A stretch of 64,000 bases of DNA from Metaphire vulgaris. Its lineage: Eukaryota; Annelida; Clitellata; Crassiclitellata; Megascolecidae. The notes beneath the pieces are model-generated. The model was not told where the DNA came from. It worked only from the letters and a program-made list of their open reading frames with translations, and did not search any database. Below, in pieces: positions 1 to 10,570 of this stretch. The stretch spans positions 7,638,692 to 7,702,691 of the forward strand of contig CM030836.1 of NCBI GenBank assembly GCA_018105865.1, written 5' to 3'. A program made the position numbers and the translations under genes. Numbering within the stretch: the first letter of the stretch is position 1; every line of letters begins with the position of its first letter.

Positions 1-195
1 AAGTGTATACAATGTCGAACTCCGCTCTATTTTTCATGTTGTGCCGTTTAAATTTAGTCGTCAAGATGCGGCCTTTAATTGAAAGTGTATGTACAAACTT
101 GTAGGCAATTTCATCGGATGTGTGTTGCCGTCGCTTTTGTGCAGCGCAATGACGCTGTTGTCCTATACTCAAAGATCGTGGCTATGACCGGAGGG

Positions 196-418
196 GAGGG
201 CTGTTTTAAGGCATAGGCATGGTAGGCACGTGGCTATAGGGCAAAGCGATATATGAGAGACCTCGAGGGCGGTGAAAACGATTTGTAAAAAGCTCATCGC
301 CGCTTTATTTTGTTTGACTTTTATTAATTTTCTCCTCCAAAAACAGAATAAGCAAAGAAAGGTCATCACTACTTTTTTTTAAATGCCTAGGGCCCCCAAA
401 CTTCTTAAAACGGCACTG
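196..418. mobile_element. hAT-like short element (ends only)
   Basis: The right end, read inward, is CAGTGCCGTTTTAAG and the left end is GAGGGCTGTTTTAAGG, so the ends are related inverted repeats of the hAT type. No matching 8-bp target duplication is visible, so the boundaries are approximate. It lies in the first intron of the SLC6 gene. Bases 1-195 and 419-910 show nothing I recognise. Confidence 0.35.
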
Positions 419-916
419 GCCGTCATGACTGTTGATTATGGAACAGATGTGAGTAAGCACCAATCATTGACTCAGATATTAGCAATGCGCCTCCATTAGG
501 ATTGGGAGCTGCTTTCAGTGGTTCAATCAGAAATTTCTTCCTGGAACCTGACTCGGGGCGCTATTGCAGTAGACTGGAGAAACAATTGGTGCTTGGGAGA
601 TACAAAAGGAGACGTGGGTCCGCCCCTGGTTTACAGAAAAATCGCGACAATGCATTTAAACCTGGTCGTCGCCAATAATACAGGAAAACGATGCAACGCC
701 AGAAAACGCCAGCGTTTGCTCCTTCCGTGCAGTAAAATCTAAATTGAATCTAAATTGTAGAATCTAAATTGAACTCAATCAGTTACAACGAATTCTCGAG
801 TATTATTCAATCGCACCGTTTCTAACTCATGAGCTGTGAGTCCATGTCATAATTAATAGATCCAAGAAGTAGCTTGATTGCTTCTTTTCCAGCAGTCAAG
901 TGATTTTTGTAGCTAA

Positions 917-1351
917 GGGGCCGCCCATTAATTACGTCAACAAATTAGGGGAGGGGTTTGAAAAAGTTTGACAGTTGTTGACAGAGGAAGGGAGGGGGTC
1001 AAGATAAGTTGACGTCAACAATTTCATTATTTTTACAAATGATTAAAAATAGGAATTTCATGGAATACTATATACTGTATTACAACGGAAAAAGCCTGAA
1101 AAAGCAAGAAAAAAACGTTCATCACCGCCACATTATGACGCTTGATGAACTAAAGAAAGGGAAAAGGTCTCATCGCTGCAAATATAATAACCTTCTAAAC
1201 TTTTGGGGAACCCGTCACTGGTCTTAATGTGGGGAGGGGTCAAAAGTTTTTGACATAATTATAGGGGGTCACTGAAAGTTGACAGTTGTTGACAAGAGGG
1301 ATGTGGTCAACAATTGCCCAAAAATTGTTGACACAATTAATGGACAGCCCC
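917..1351. mobile_element. PIF/Harbinger-like MITE, copy A
   Basis: This is one of five copies in the window. The ends are inverted repeats of about 25 bp (consensus GGGGCTGTCCATTAATTACG, then TCAACAA). The element is bounded by TAA at 914-916 and 1352-1354, a 3-bp target duplication as made by PIF/Harbinger transposases. Inside each end are copies of TGTCAACAACTGTCAA, and the core carries a GCTTGTCAGG / CATCACCACC block shared by all copies. It has no transposase gene. It lies in the SLC6 first intron, 245 bp from the coding exon. Confidence 0.75.
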
Positions 1352-1596
1352 TAACTGTAAGTTTTTTGCGCAAACTTAATAAATAATTCGGATTCAGTTT
1401 CAAACTTTATTATTGCGTGAAATTTCGAAATGACATTGCCTATATAATTTAATAAGCTAGTGCTCAAGCGACTTTAGATCTTTACGACAGCGTAGGTTTA
1501 ATGATGACGACGACAAACGATGACGATGATATTGATAATTACTGTCGGAAGACGATGAAAGTGATAATGACGTTGACAAAATGTCGTCATCCTTAC

Positions 1597-1897
1597 CGCC
1601 TCCATTTTTGTAGCACAAATATGGAAATCGCCAAACGTTTCCAAGCCCGATGCTGTAACCGATGCACGAGAAGATGAAGTCGATCTTCCTCGTCCACTGG
1701 TCTCGCGGGGGTAGGTCTTCCTCCCCCTCCCCCTCCTCCTCCTCTCTCCTGTCCCCGTCTGTCTCCTTTCGATCTTTCTCTCCTCCTCCTCCTCCTCCTC
1801 CTCCTCTTCCGACCAGACTGTATTCGTTCGATGGTCCGTTTCTGACGGCCGACGAGAGTGTGTCGGACTCGCAAACTGAAGTGTTCTGATTTGGCAT
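1597..1897 (-). CDS. SLC6-family Na+/Cl--dependent symporter, first coding exon (partial gene)
   Basis: This exon encodes the N-terminus and first transmembrane helix of a sodium/chloride-coupled transporter of the SLC6 family, which moves GABA, taurine, betaine or creatine across the plasma membrane. It starts at an ATG at 1895-1897 and reads 100 codons plus one base to a GTAAGG donor (1591-1596). Residues 1-65 are a low-complexity cytoplasmic tail with a run of eight glycines and an acidic stretch, both from purine-rich repeats. Residues about 66-100 contain [21 protein letters not shown] and CYKNGGG, the conserved TM1 signature including the Na+/substrate-binding unwound region. The CYKNGGG ending favours the GABA/taurine/creatine branch over glycine or monoamine carriers. 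The next exon would begin with AFLIPY or similar. I found nothing like it in bases 1-1590, so the gene continues past the left edge. Confidence 0.88.
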
Positions 1898-2540
1898 TTT
1901 TGCGTCTTGTCAATTAATAGAAGATTCCCGAAGACTTGACCAAGCAGGCAGTCGTATGGCAATATCTTCTGCCAATGTCCTTTTCGTGCTCAACGTTCAA
2001 CGTATAAACCAGTTGATAGGCTGTTCTGTATCTGTAGATCTGTAGGCTACACCACTTCTAAGGATCCGAGAAGAAATATCAAATGATTTTGGATGTTTCG
2101 CATCGAATTATATTTATCTTAACGTCACCTGAACAGTCTAAATTCCGATTGCATTTTGTGTCCCAATCGAATTTTCCTAAATTCTCCGGGTTTCTGTCCT
2201 ATACCTAATTTGCCCTTTCGAGATGTACTTCGGGGCTCGACCGACCGACGATTTCTGCCGAAGTTCGGTGGACAAACTTCACCGCCGCTGCCGCCGCAGC
2301 CGCCGAAGTGCAGGCGCTGAGCCGAGCAGCAAATCGAACGACAGTTGACACCGAAGACCCCCTTCTTCATCTGCGCTCCTCCGGAGTCTCGGTCGGCTCA
2401 GGGCCGGCCCCCGGGCCCGCCGACGGGAGAGTCTCTGACCGGACGGACGGGGAGGGAAGAACAAGGCGTCACGTGACCGCATCACAGAGTAGGAGCGGAA
2501 GAAGAGCCGGCGACTGTCGCAGCAGCGATGAAAAGACGGG
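1898..2540 (-). promoter_or_regulatory. CpG-rich 5' region / putative SLC6 promoter with a palindromic E-box
   Basis: The stretch upstream of the SLC6 start codon becomes clearly CpG- and GC-rich between about 2210 and 2540, unlike the AT-rich surroundings, as expected of an unmethylated promoter. At 468-477 past base 2000 (2468-2477) sits GTCACGTGAC, a perfect 10-bp palindrome around a CACGTG E-box. It is identical to the core of the TFEB/TFE3 'CLEAR' consensus and is also a USF-type site. The transcription start site is not determined, and no TATA box stands out. Overlapping open frames here are low-complexity and not considered coding. Confidence 0.4.
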
Positions 2541-3001
2541 AGGGATGCGAAAAAACGAAAAGCGGAGGAACGAAGTGACGATTACCGGACCGATTGTAGG
2601 AGACATATTTGCACTGAGCAAACGAAATTAGTTTAACAGAATACAGTAGCGCTAAAGTATTATATTCTGTTCGCTATAGCTAGACGGAACGGCGCTGTGG
2701 TTCGAAGTCTTAACAGAATTTCACGAACAAACGATTCTGATTCATAATGGATCTTTACCCTCTTGAAACACAAATAACTTGAATAAGCTTAGCGTTTATT
2801 TTCCCCGCATTTAGTTGCCTTGTCAGTTGTCACTGTGTTGCCAGTTGGCGTACAGTGTACACCTCCCCCAGATAAATAGTTGGATTAATTTATTGTCACC
2901 AAACTTATTTTGTCCATAAAAAGATAGCTAATCGCCGTCTAATTTATAATTATTATAGCCTACAACCAGTAGGGCCTACAATACTCTGAGTAGGCCTACT
3001 G
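2541..3001. other. Intergenic stretch without recognised features
   Basis: AT-rich DNA between the SLC6 5' region and the first intergenic hAT element. I see no exon-like frame with splice borders, RNA gene or repeat here. Confidence 0.5.
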
Positions 3002-3009
3002 CTGGCCAG

Positions 3010-3199
3010 CAGGGCATGTTTTAAGAAAAATTAATCAGTGCACGGAACATTTTTCAAAAAAATCTTGACAAGCAAAAATGGCCGTCAACCGAATTTAGGG
3101 ATTTGAAATTTGCGTCTAAATTTGCGTGACGACCTTTTTTGCTTTTCCACTAAATCACATTTTGTGTAGGCCTATCACTGCACGTTAAAACAGGCCCTG
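3010..3199. mobile_element. hAT MITE with perfect 8-bp TSD
   Basis: The ends are inverted (CAGGGCATGTTTTAA and, on the other strand, CAGGGCCTGTTTTAACG). CTGGCCAG at 3002-3009 is repeated exactly at 3200-3207, the 8-bp duplication typical of hAT transposition. The 190-bp interior holds two inverted blocks related to the TTGACAAGCAAAAA / GACGACCTTTTTTGC module seen in other elements of this window. It has no coding capacity. Confidence 0.8.
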
Positions 3200-3207
3200 C
3201 TGGCCAG

Positions 3208-4330
3208 ACTATAGGGGCCTACATTCATCGCTTTTACATTGGGTCAAAACTCTGAGAGCAGACAGCGTAACTCATTTTTCTCATCGAAAGAAATATCTTT
3301 TGTCATTTTCCCGATTTGTTTTAACGTTTACTTACGATCTTTACGAATAGCCTACTGTGCTTAGAAATAATCGGTCTATCAGTCGTTGTAGGGAAGTTTC
3401 CCACACAGATCCCACACCAGTCCCTCTAATTTGATATAGGAAAAAGGTTTAAAAAATCAGCTGTTGGTCTTTCCTTCTCTTTCCGTTTGGTTTGCGCTCA
3501 ACTGCGCTGCTTCGTCGCCAATGATCGGTGTCCAGAGGATCTTGGGATTTCAGAATTCGCATTCAAACGAAACTATTCTTAAAATGCCAAATGGCCGAAA
3601 TGGAAAACTGAAAACAATTAAATTTAAGTCTAGGCGTCGATTTGCAAATATCCACGTGACCACAGTCACTGGAAATGCAGAGCGCCTTGGACACGGAGAT
3701 CAGCATCGCCGTATATGAGCCTTGAGGTTAACCTTGAGAGCTCGGGACGGACTTTACCTTTATGTATGCTGTTTATAATGCCCTCGGTACTTAATTCCGG
3801 AAGGGCTTATGAATAAAAAAAAATTGTCCGGAGAGAAAAATTTGTGTGTCGACTCTCAACTGGTTCCTCGACAGATGATGACAGAGTGGGTTACACGCTG
3901 GAGTGGTAGGCTGACGGAACGGGTTCAAGCTCCGTTAGCGCCCCTAGTGGCTTTTACACAGGCAGCAATGTCTCCTAAGTCACTTTAGACCGTGCTAAGT
4001 AACAGATGTCGCATTGAAGCGTTGGGTAGCCATGAAAATATTAATATATATAGTGAACCTATGACTTATAGCCCCACCATGGGCGGCGGAAAACAATAAA
4101 AAGTACCCCGGCCTGTCTAATGCTCTATATAGGCCCTGAACTAGCCAACATGCATTTTCAAGTGTGATTTATAAAAACCCAAAGAAATGCTTCTAAAAGG
4201 CCTTGTTAATACAAAATTAGAGCGTATTTAAAATGTGTGGCATAGAAATAATCGATGTCCCTAAAGTTTGGCTTGAAACCTGAAACCCAAGAGTACATTG
4301 AAGGCTTCGTGTAATATAAGTGAAGTGAGG
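3208..4330. other. Intergenic stretch without a recognised gene
   Basis: An 84-codon frame at 3464-3718 has no recognisable motif and no supporting splice structure, so I do not call it a gene. Around 4094-4110 the word AAAGTACCCCGGCC appears and recurs in the hairpin at 4703-4746. Nothing else is identifiable. Confidence 0.4.
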
Positions 4331-4444
4331 GTGCAGGGGTGCAGCTACACCCCCTGGAAAAATGTAGGGGGTGCAATGCACCCTCTGGAAAGATGATGGT
4401 CTGCACCCCCTGTATCCTGAAATACAGGGTGTGCAGAGTGTGCA

Positions 4445-4580
4445 GAGGCCCTTTTTTATTTATTTTTTGCTTGTCAAGCTATTTCTAAGGTAAAATTGAG
4501 CGTTGACGACTTTTTTGCTTGTCAAGCTTTTTTTGAGGTAAAATTGAGCGTTGATGACCTTTTTTGCTTGTCAAGGATTT
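4445..4580. repeat. Tandem array of a roughly 60-bp unit with the TTTTTTGCTTGTCAA module
   Basis: Two and a half imperfect units carry the order TTTTTTGCTTGTCAAG, then GGTAAAATTGAGCGTTGA, then TGACC. The array sits inside a stretch rich in GGGTGCA/TGCACCCC words (4330-4640) that looks like a degraded short transposon whose right end near 4645 reads CGACGGCCCTG. Confidence 0.5.
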
Positions 4581-4702
4581 GAAAGAGAAAAATTCAACTG
4601 CGGAAAAATCTGCACCCCCTGACCAAAATTCGTTTCGACGGCCCTGAATATATGATTACAAATTGAAAATTTATTCAAACGCTTTAAAATTCTTATTTCT
4701 TA

Positions 4703-4746
4703 AAAAGTACCCCGGTCCGCCATATATGCCGGACCGGGGTACTTTT
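4703..4746. repeat. Perfect 17-bp inverted repeat (hairpin)
   Basis: The arms AAAAGTACCCCGGTCCG (4703-4719) and its exact reverse complement (4730-4746) are separated by 10 bases. The arm sequence partly recurs at about 4094-4110 and again just to the right (AAAAGTACCTCGGCC at 4747-4761), so it is probably the terminus of a small palindromic transposon. Confidence 0.6.
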
Positions 4747-5589
4747 AAAAGTACCTCGGCCTGGGCCGACGAGACAGACAGAATGGCGCCTCCTATTAAC
4801 CCCACCCCATAAGTCATTGAGTTAATATCACAGTTAAACCCTGAGCTCTGCGCGGACGGCGTTGAATACTTTAAAATTAATTGTGATTTATTGCGCAGTT
4901 CCCAAAATCTTAAATGCAAATGCCGTAATTTTATCGATTTCGTTGGAAATCGCCCTACTCCCCCCTCCCCGATAAAAAGTTCTCATCGGTTTTGCACAAA
5001 TCTCACGACTGGTTCCATCCAAGATGTGGGGGGCGGGGCGGCCCTGGTGCCAGTTACGCTAACGCCTGTCAGGTTAGATTTACTGAAATGCTCTCACTGT
5101 CGACACTCGAATAAGATCGACCCACCAGAAACATTACCTGTTTTCAAATCAAATCAATATTTAATTAAAGTTATATAATTTTTTTAAAAATCAGAGCTCT
5201 GAATAAAATAGACGACATCAAACGCAAAGCAACAAGATGTCGCTCGAAATCCATCCAAAACAGAATTTTTCAATGGATTACCACGATCACTGAAAAAATT
5301 GAAAATTCCACACTGGTTTTGGCTCCAGACATAGGGTCTACTGTAACTATAACCTCTGTTCCAACCGCAAAATCTTGGATTTACTTTTATTACTTATTTA
5401 CTCTTCTCTAAATTTTGCGGCTCGCATGTCGCAACCTTCAGAAGCCTGTTATGCTCATATTCGTGATTTATACCGTATAAAGATTCCATGCCGTCCGCGT
5501 ACCTTCATATTAAAACTGCTTCCACTATCGCCACTTCAATAGTTCACTCTAAATTGCACTGTTGCAACTCACTGTTCCACAATCTTCCC

Positions 5590-5783
5590 CAGTGTTTAAT
5601 CTAGGCCGTTTCCGGGAGGGGGAAATTGCCCTTCCCCCCGGAAATTTCAAATTTTCCCCGGAAATTTTTGAATACTACAGGGACTAACAGCGGCCCCTAA
5701 CAGAATTCTCCCCGGCTTTGTCAGTTCCTCCCCCCGGCTTTTTCAGTTCGCCCCCGGAGTCCAGGAGTCTAGATTAAACACTG
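5590..5783. mobile_element. hAT MITE (C-rich family), copy 1, perfect 8-bp TSD
   Basis: The 194-bp element begins CAGTGTTTAATCTAGG and ends CTAGATTAAACACTG. It is flanked by ATCTTCCC at 5582-5589 and exactly again at 5784-5791. The interior is runs of C with GGAAATTTCAAA words. A second copy, with its own TSD, is at 55976-56154. Confidence 0.85.
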
Positions 5784-5799
5784 ATCTTCCCTAAGCTTC

Positions 5800-6430
5800 C
5801 ATCTGTAAACTCCAATCAATTTAAAATGCTTTAGCTAGTGCAGTTGCTAAATAATCAACATTCTGCCATATTGTACCATTACTCAGATCTCTACACTGGC
5901 TGAAAATAGCAGAACGCATTAATATAAAAGTATATTGAAGACGTATAAATTCACTTTACACATCAAAACCTGTCTACTGGCGAAATCTGATAATCCCACA
6001 ACATCCTCGATCCACTCGATCTTCTTCTCGTGTCACTCTCTTTCGTCCTCTCAATCAATCTTGTCTAAAAATTTGCTACCGTGTTTTTTCATATGCTGCG
6101 CCAGAACTTTGGAACTCAATTCCAGCATCCCTCCGCTGTCCGATGTAGGCCCTACATGGTTAAACAGCAAGTTCTCAGTCATCATCTCCTTCACTTCTTC
6201 CAGCGTCTCCTCTCTAACTAAACTCAGGGCATTTTCTTCAAAGAAATCATTTCCTTCTTAGCTATGGTCGACGTCCCAACCACAATGACCCTTTGGATTA
6301 AATGATCCTGCATGAATGACCCCACCTTTGGTTACCGCTATTTCATATTAAGATTAAGCGCCTATTGGATTAAGGAGCTACTGCGGTGCTACTTTTGAAA
6401 GCGCTATATAAATTCGCTAGATTTTATTTA
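5800..6430 (+). mobile_element. LINE 3' fragment (L2/CR1-type reverse-transcriptase C-terminus)
   Basis: In one forward frame, about 5996-6150 reads RSTRSSSRVTLFRP, then YAAPELWNSIPASLR. This is the conserved C-terminal 'AAP-LWNSLP' tail of L2/CR1-like retrotransposon polymerases, after which the frame stops. The rest is the 3' untranslated tail with AAAGCGCTATATAAATT near the end (about 6396-6412), a word shared with repeats at 35725, 61797 and 52570. It is degenerate and 5'-truncated. Confidence 0.6.
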
Positions 6431-6938
6431 CTTTTAATTTTACGTAGGTCTATCTATAACAAATGACACAGGGTGACAGGGTCTAACGTATTTCATTTGA
6501 AAACTTTTTAATTTTGATCTTGTAGGTCTAATCTTTAATGCATAAAATTCAAAGATATTTGAGGCTGAATGGACTTCAGATAATCAGGTAATTTACCGAG
6601 AAAATTCCGGGCCCCTGTGCCGCATTTGGCCCTTAAGAAGTCATAATTTTTCTTGACGACCATTTTTTGCCATTATTACAAATGACGACCTTTTTTTGCT
6701 CGTCAGCCGTTTATTTAGCACTGTTTCCCGGCCCTAATTGTAACTATTTTATTTATTCATTTTATTGCATAAAGGCATTCATCATCGTATCAGTTTTCCC
6801 CTGTATTTGAGGCTGATTGGACTTCAGATAATTGAGCATATGTCCCTATTGCCTAGTAGGCCTACATACAGTATGGGCCAAGGTTGTCCTTCGCGTTTGT
6901 TCAGGTTATTGCATCATCGGTATAAACTGCGACATCAA

Positions 6939-7019
6939 CAACGAACCATAGGCCTATAGGCGTAGCAACGAACCATAGGCCTCTGGGCGTAGCAACGAAC
7001 CATAGGCCTATAGGCGTAA
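6939..7019. repeat. 27-bp minisatellite, three units
   Basis: Units start at 6939, 6966 and 6993 and read CAACGAACCATAGGCC followed by TATAGGCGTAG with one or two differences. The array abuts the left part of a LINE 3' fragment (the NLWNSLPDDV frame at 7018-7050). Confidence 0.8.
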
Positions 7020-7766
7020 TCAATCTTGTGGAACTCTCTTCCCGATGACGTCACTATCAGTGATGGGCAACAAGTTAACTACAGTAATTAGATACTAACT
7101 AAAAGTTTAACTAATTTTTTGTTATCTTCATAGTTTAATTAAATATAAATAGTTTAGTTAAATTGCTAGTTTAACTGAACAATTTTAGTTAATAACTAAA
7201 TAGTTTACTAAAACTTTTTAGTTGGTGTCAAGAATTTTCAATAACAATCCCTTTTCAATCTATTCTTTTTTGGGTCATTTTTTCCAAGCAAACTTGTGTT
7301 CCTGCAGTCTAGACTAAGACTAAAATATTAAATAGACAATACTAATTTATTAATGATTTCAATGGTTCATTGACTGATATGTTCATGTTGCGAGCATCGT
7401 CTATGTTTTCATGAACACATAGGCCTACCTGATACCTAGGAAATAGTTGTAAATTTAGTTGCAAAAAGTTTAACTATATTTTTTTAGTTTAGTTAACTAT
7501 TTTAGAAAGTTAGTTTGCAGCTAAGAGTTTAACTATTTATTTCTAGTTTAAATTTAGTTACAGTTTAACTAATGTTTCTTAGTTAGTTGCCCATTACTGG
7601 TCACCATGGCTGGCACCGCTGAGCACTTCATCAAGAGCCTAAAGACGCATCTGTTTAGGTTGGAGTATAGTTGTTGAGATGTCAAAGCGCTTTTGTTGTA
7701 GGCCTCAGCCTTGTTACAGCGCTATAGAAATTGTCCACGAATGAATGAATGAATGAATGAACGAAT
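7018..7766 (+). mobile_element. LINE 3' end (L2/CR1-type) split by a hAT insertion, with GAAT-repeat tail
   Basis: The left part (7018-7049) encodes NLWNSLPDDVT. The right part (from 7600) encodes TMAGTAEHFIKSLKTHLFRL and stops. Together they match the C-terminal tail of L2/CR1-like reverse transcriptases. The two parts are separated by the hAT element at 7058-7599, and one copy of its 8-bp target reads through in frame. The LINE 3' end has the GCGCTATAGAAATT word and closes in a tandem GAAT repeat (about 7739-7768). Confidence 0.72.
7058..7599. mobile_element. hAT non-autonomous element, 8-bp TSD, nested in a LINE
   Basis: It starts CAGTGATGGGCAAC and ends GTTGCCCATTACTG. The flanks are GTCACTAT (7050-7057) and GTCACCAT (7600-7607), 7 of 8 identical. 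The 542-bp interior contains many AGTTTAACTA/TTAGTTAA words in both orientations near the ends, probably transposase-binding subterminal repeats. There is no open frame for a transposase. Confidence 0.85.
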
Positions 7767-8198
7767 GAATCAATCAAAAAACTCATAGTTGCATGCGTAA
7801 CCACGGTTCCATAATAGGGGGACGGCCCGGGACGCTGACATTTTTGAGTAAATAAATTCCAAGGGAAAACGTCGTCACGGAGTCAATCGCACATCGATTG
7901 TGTTCCAATCATTCCGTGCCTATTTACCATCCCCCGAAAATTTTCTGAACATTTTGCGCAAATCCCACGACTGGTTCCATCCAGAATAGGGAGGGAGCCA
8001 CCAAATCTCCACCACGTACCGCATAAAATCTTCTTTATTTGGGACGCACCTCAGTTATTTTTCTTAGTTCAACGGTAGTTACGTAATCACTGTATTTTCC
8101 GTTGGTCTCTTAGTTTTCCTCTGGTCTATACTTCAGACGATGACAAAAGGAACGGCACTGGTGCTTTTTCAAGAAGACAAAATAGAATATTGAAGAAC
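7767..8198. other. Intergenic stretch with dispersed repeat words
   Basis: About 7950-7990 shares CACGACTGGTTCCATCCA and neighbouring bases with 5006-5030, so both are copies of an unclassified dispersed repeat. No gene is seen. Confidence 0.35.
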
Positions 8199-8206
8199 AT
8201 TTGAAA

Positions 8207-8540
8207 CAGTGGCGTAGCCAGGATTTCCGGAAGGGGTTTGGCTTTGACCGTGACCAACTTTGCAAAAATCCTGACAAGCAACAAACGTTATTACCTCTAC
8301 TTTTCGACGTGACAATCAAAAAAGAAGAAAAACGATGCCACCTCTAGTTTTTGACGTTACAAGCAAGAGTCCTTGCCTCTTACTTAAACATTTACACTAT
8401 GGGGCCTACAGTCTATAGCCAACGGAAGTTTTGACCCCAAAGTCGCGTCAAAAAATTAAAAATGCACGGAAACTCATTAAAATATTTTGCTTTCGGCGGC
8501 CAAGGGGTTTTAACCCCAAACCCTCTTGGCTACGCCACTG
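8207..8540. mobile_element. hAT MITE, 8-bp TSD
   Basis: The inverted ends are CAGTGGCGTAGCCAGG and CTTGGCTACGCCACTG. The flanks ATTTGAAA (8199-8206) and ATCTGAAA (8541-8548) match at 7 of 8 positions. The interior has two weak copies of the GACAAGCAA module. At 8549, directly after the TSD, another hAT-type end (CAGTGGTCTGCAAACC) begins; its partner is not certain. Confidence 0.85.
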
Positions 8541-9380
8541 ATCTGAAACAGTGGTCTGCAAACCCTGGTCCGCGAGCCAAATTTGGTCCGCGAAGATGTT
8601 TGTCTTGATCCCAGAATTTCCTTCCCATAAGAAATTTTCGACAAATACTTTTGCCAAATATGCTACACTTCATGTGTGTGTCTTATACATGTAAGTTACA
8701 GGAACCAGGTTCTCGAAATGTCCTAGGAAAAACTGACTACCTCAAGACAATGCTAAGATCCGTTTGTCTAGGCCTAATTCTCAAACGTCTTAACGACAAT
8801 CTTGAGAATATCTTTCAATACAATTCTGGCAGCGCTATAAAAGAAAATGCGATAACAAGCAGAATAAGCATTATTCAAGTCTTCCCAAGCAGGGATACTT
8901 CTAGGATTGTGAATTTGGGGGGTGTCGACCATGGGCGTATTTAGAAAGGCTTGAAGGGGTATGCTGAAATTTAAGAAGTTCGAAAAATATCCCTGTTCCC
9001 AAGCCTCCTGGATGCAGCCTATAATGTGACTTTGTCACAAGGTCCCGATCAAATGATGAAGAAGCAATTAAGCGTTTAAAATAAATTAAAAATACACTTG
9101 TTCAGGCCGCGCGATTTGTCGAATATTACTTTGTTTTTAAATTTAACGCCGGAAATTCATTGTCCTTAACTTTTATCGTTTGAAGAATTATTAAGCCCGT
9201 CGTTTGCGTCAGCGGCTCAGTGCCTGATCTTTTCGGGTAGATTCCGAGAACCGTTGGGAGATCTGGCTAATTGAAACAGCCGAACTTCGTCACGTGGTGT
9301 CGCGTGACTAGCAGAACTTGGCCAACGACTAGCTATTAACGCCGCAAATTAAGCCTTCGGTTTCATCGTTTGAGACATTA

Positions 9381-9776
9381 AAATGATCGTTCCATTAATT
9401 ATGTCAACAATTTTTGGGCAATTTTTTACCCCCTCCCCTTGTCAAGTTGTCAACAACTGTCAACTTTCACTGACCCCTATAATGATGTCAAAAACCTCCC
9501 TAAAAAGTTTAGAGGGTTATTATTTTTGCGGCGATGACCATTTTCCCCTTTCTTTTCTTCATCAAGTGTCATAATATGTGGTGATGATGACCTTGTTTTT
9601 TGCTTGTCAGGTTTTTTCTTTCTAATAAATAGTATTCCATGAAATTTCCTATTTTTATCATTTGTAAAAAATTAAATGGTTGACGTCAACTTCTCTTGAC
9701 CCCCTCCCTCTGTCAACAACTGTCAAACTTTTTCAAACCCCTCCTCTATTTGGCTGACGTAATTAATCGACAGCCC
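9381..9776. mobile_element. PIF/Harbinger-like MITE, copy B
   Basis: Same family as 917-1351. The left terminus is mutated but the right terminus is well kept. TTA at 9378-9380 and 9777-9779 is the likely target duplication. The TGTCAACAACTGTCAA subterminal words and the GATGACC...GCTTGTCAGG core are present. Confidence 0.7.
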
Positions 9777-9959
9777 TTAACAGTGTAAATTGTAAATGTA
9801 GGTAAAGAACACTTTCGAGTTTTGACACAATGAAACATTGCATGACACATTGTTATTTATTCTTGTTCTATGTCCTTGTGGATAATTAAGCAATTTGGTA
9901 ACCTCCTAGTCCTAAAATTAACGGCAATATCCGGTCATATAGCTAAAATTGTTATTTTC

Positions 9960-10032
9960 CCAAACTCGGTGGCGGGCCGATGAAACTGTCCTGCAGGCAG
10001 GATCCGGTCCGCGGGCCGCCAGTTGGATAACC
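9960..10032. mobile_element. Solo hAT-type end (CCCGCGGACC family)
   Basis: Read on the minus strand, the terminus is CAGGGTTATCCAACTGGC followed by GGCCCGCGGACCGG. This resembles the end beginning at 8549 (CAGTGGTCTGCAAACC, then TGGTCCGCGAGCC). The flanks do not match as a TSD, so the two may be ends of one rearranged element or of two elements. Confidence 0.4.
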
Positions 10033-10160
10033 CTGTTATATACAATATCAGCCTGAAATATTTCTACTGGTGCAAAGTCCAAGACCCCGTCCTGAAAATT
10101 AACTACTCCCTCAATTCCTTATATAGCCGTTACTCAAAATGTCGGTCTTTAGAAGCCTTA

Positions 10161-10570
10161 GGGGCTGTCCATTAATTATGTCAACATTTTTGGGCAATTT
10201 TTGACCCCTCCTCCTTGTCACCAGCTGTCAACTTTCACTTAACCCCCATAATTACGTCAAAAACTTTTGACCCCCCAGATCAATGACAGGTCCCAATAAC
10301 AATTAAGGTTATTATTTTTGTGGTGATGACCATTTTTCCCTTTTTTCTCATCGAGTGTCAAAATGTGGTGGTGATGACCTTTTTGCCATGCTTTTTTCCA
10401 TTATAATAAGTAGTATTCCATGAAATTTCCTATTTTTGATTATTTGTAAAAAGTGAAACTGTTGACGTCAACTTCTCTTGACTGAAGTTGACTCCCTCCC
10501 CTGTCAACAACTGTCAAACTTTTTAAAACCCCGTCCCCCTAGATTGTTGATGTAATTAATGGACAGCCCC
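10161..10570. mobile_element. PIF/Harbinger-like MITE, copy C
   Basis: The best-preserved copy: GGGGCTGTCCATTAATTATG at the left, the matching inverted end at the right, and TTA on both sides (10158-10160, 10571-10573). It ends about 420 bp upstream of the MK2 start codon, so it lies in or beside that promoter. Confidence 0.8.

Noticed and set aside
1498..1962. Alternative overlapping frames across the SLC6 exon
   Set aside because: They are shadows made open by the purine-rich repeat; only the 1597-1897 frame gives the SLC6 TM1 signature and a splice donor.
4330..4650. Complete hAT element around the TGCACCCC-rich stretch
   Set aside because: The right end looks hAT-like (minus strand CAGGGCCGTCGAAACG), but the left end and TSD cannot be fixed.
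8549..10032. Single large hAT element spanning both CCCGCGGACC-type ends
   Set aside because: The flanks ATCTGAAA and TTATATAC do not match, and a MITE plus unrelated DNA lie between; the ends may belong to different insertions.
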